This document shows positions 63,664-64,000 of a DNA stretch of 64,000 nucleotides, in pieces. How positions within the stretch are numbered: the stretch's first letter is position 1; the number at the start of each line of letters is the position of its first letter. Origin of the DNA: Mycobacterium basiliense. GTDB taxonomy: Bacteria; Actinomycetota; Actinomycetes; Mycobacteriales; Mycobacteriaceae. Position numbers and translations under genes: made by a program. Location: positions 2,666,001-2,730,000 of the forward strand of contig NZ_LR130759.1 of NCBI RefSeq assembly GCF_900292015.1, written 5' to 3'. Below the pieces are notes generated by a model. It was not told where the DNA came from. It ran no database searches and was given only the letters and a program-made list of their open reading frames with translations.

Positions 63664-63771
63664 AGCGGGTGGCCCCACGAGGTGATCCGCAAGATCACCT
63701 GGGAGAACGCCGCGCGGTTGTATCGCCGTCCGGTACTGTCCGATGTCCAGCGGAATCCGGACGCGTTCTGA
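63664..63771 (+). pseudogene. 3' remnant of an amidohydrolase gene
   Basis: This frame reads 'SGWPHEVIRKITWENAARLY' followed by RRPVLSDVQRNPDAF and a stop at 63769-63771, which resembles the C-terminal end of amidohydrolase-2 family proteins ('...ITWENAARLY...'). In this frame a stop lies at 63622-63624 and the remaining upstream codons have no family match, so only about 36 codons survive. The rest was probably deleted. Confidence 0.55.
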
Positions 63772-63793
63772 ACTCCGCCACGCGCGCTGCTGC

Positions 63794-64000
63794 CTAGTTC
63801 AAATCCAGGTCGGCCTCGGAACAATAGACGCCGAGCAGGTCGCGAGCGGAAACGATCCCCGCTGGAGTACCGTCGCGGTCCACCAGAATGTGCCGGATGT
63901 AGTGCTCCATCATCCGGTTCGCCACTTCATCGATGGTGGCCGCAGCATCGCACCACACCAGCTTGGTGCTGGCGACCTCAAGGGCGGGCACGACGTTGGG
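63794..64000 (-). CDS. CBS-domain protein (partial, runs off the window)
   Basis: The last 68 codons of a minus-strand gene whose start is beyond the right edge. The visible part is the C-terminal CBS domain: 'EVANRMMEHYIRHILVDRDG' then 'TPAGIVSARDLLGVY', ending in an acidic tail. CBS domains bind adenosyl nucleotides. An in-frame GTG at 63991 is probably internal, since the frame stays open to the edge. Confidence 0.8.
   Translation of the reverse strand, partial: PNVVPALEVASTKLVWCDAAATIDEVANRMMEHYIRHILVDRDGTPAGIVSARDLLGVYCSEADLDLN

Overview
The window is high-GC, gene-dense chromosomal DNA from a slow-growing Mycobacterium related to the M. tuberculosis complex. The assignment rests on close protein similarity, from memory, to M. 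tuberculosis GabD2 (Rv1731), PknE (Rv1743), PknF (Rv1746), the double-FHA ABC transporter Rv1747, the DesA3/Rv3230c pair, an Rv0197-like molybdoenzyme and an Rv1754c-like DUF4185 protein. No insertion sequence, prophage, CRISPR array, rRNA or tRNA was recognised. The species cannot be fixed from sequence alone.

Layout. 0-8.5 kb: LysE-type exporter divergent from an AsnC/Lrp regulator, a lipoprotein aldose epimerase, decayed ABM and RidA genes, an acetyltransferase, an exported peptidase-like protein, an F420-type oxidoreductase and glycogen phosphorylase. 8.6-13.3 kb: a copper/sigma-factor locus. A SigC-like ECF sigma factor diverges from a P1B copper-type ATPase, a CopZ-like HMA protein and a Met/His-rich membrane protein, and a ZAS-type membrane anti-sigma candidate closes the cluster. 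13.4-16.2 kb: gabD2 divergent from an ArsR regulator with its own operator, then a methyltransferase. 16.2-26.6 kb: SCO6745-family protein, MFS transporter, Tat-lipoprotein multicopper oxidase, SRPBCC protein, plasma-membrane H+-ATPase with a DosR-like box upstream, and an APC permease that seems to have lost its first helices.

26.8-38.7 kb: PknE, an acyltransferase-3 membrane protein, a CPA-type antiporter divergent from a TrkA-like protein, Tex, a secreted DUF4185 protein, an FAD oxidoreductase and a NYN-domain protein. 38.9-46.9 kb: a small protein coupled to an atypical NRAMP transporter, an MFS transporter, a molybdopterin oxidoreductase behind a 23-bp palindrome, and the Rv3230c-desA3 electron-transfer/desaturase pair behind a 17-bp palindrome. 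47.4-60 kb: an esterase, PknF, a small secreted protein with a duplicated Cys motif, an amine catabolism cassette (copper amine oxidase, permease, aldehyde dehydrogenase), a DUF1254 protein and Rv1747. 60-64 kb: M48 protease, acetyltransferase, acyl-CoA ligase, an amidohydrolase remnant and the end of a CBS-domain gene.

Themes. Copper recurs: ATPase, HMA protein, SigC-like factor, multicopper oxidase and copper amine oxidase. The GabD2/PknE/PknF/Rv1747 landmarks are the ones that lie within about 20 kb of each other in M. tuberculosis, but the genes between them are different here. In particular, the nar genes and Rv1733c-Rv1738 hypoxia genes are absent between gabD2 and pknE, and PknF is separated from its known substrate Rv1747 by about 7 kb of other genes.
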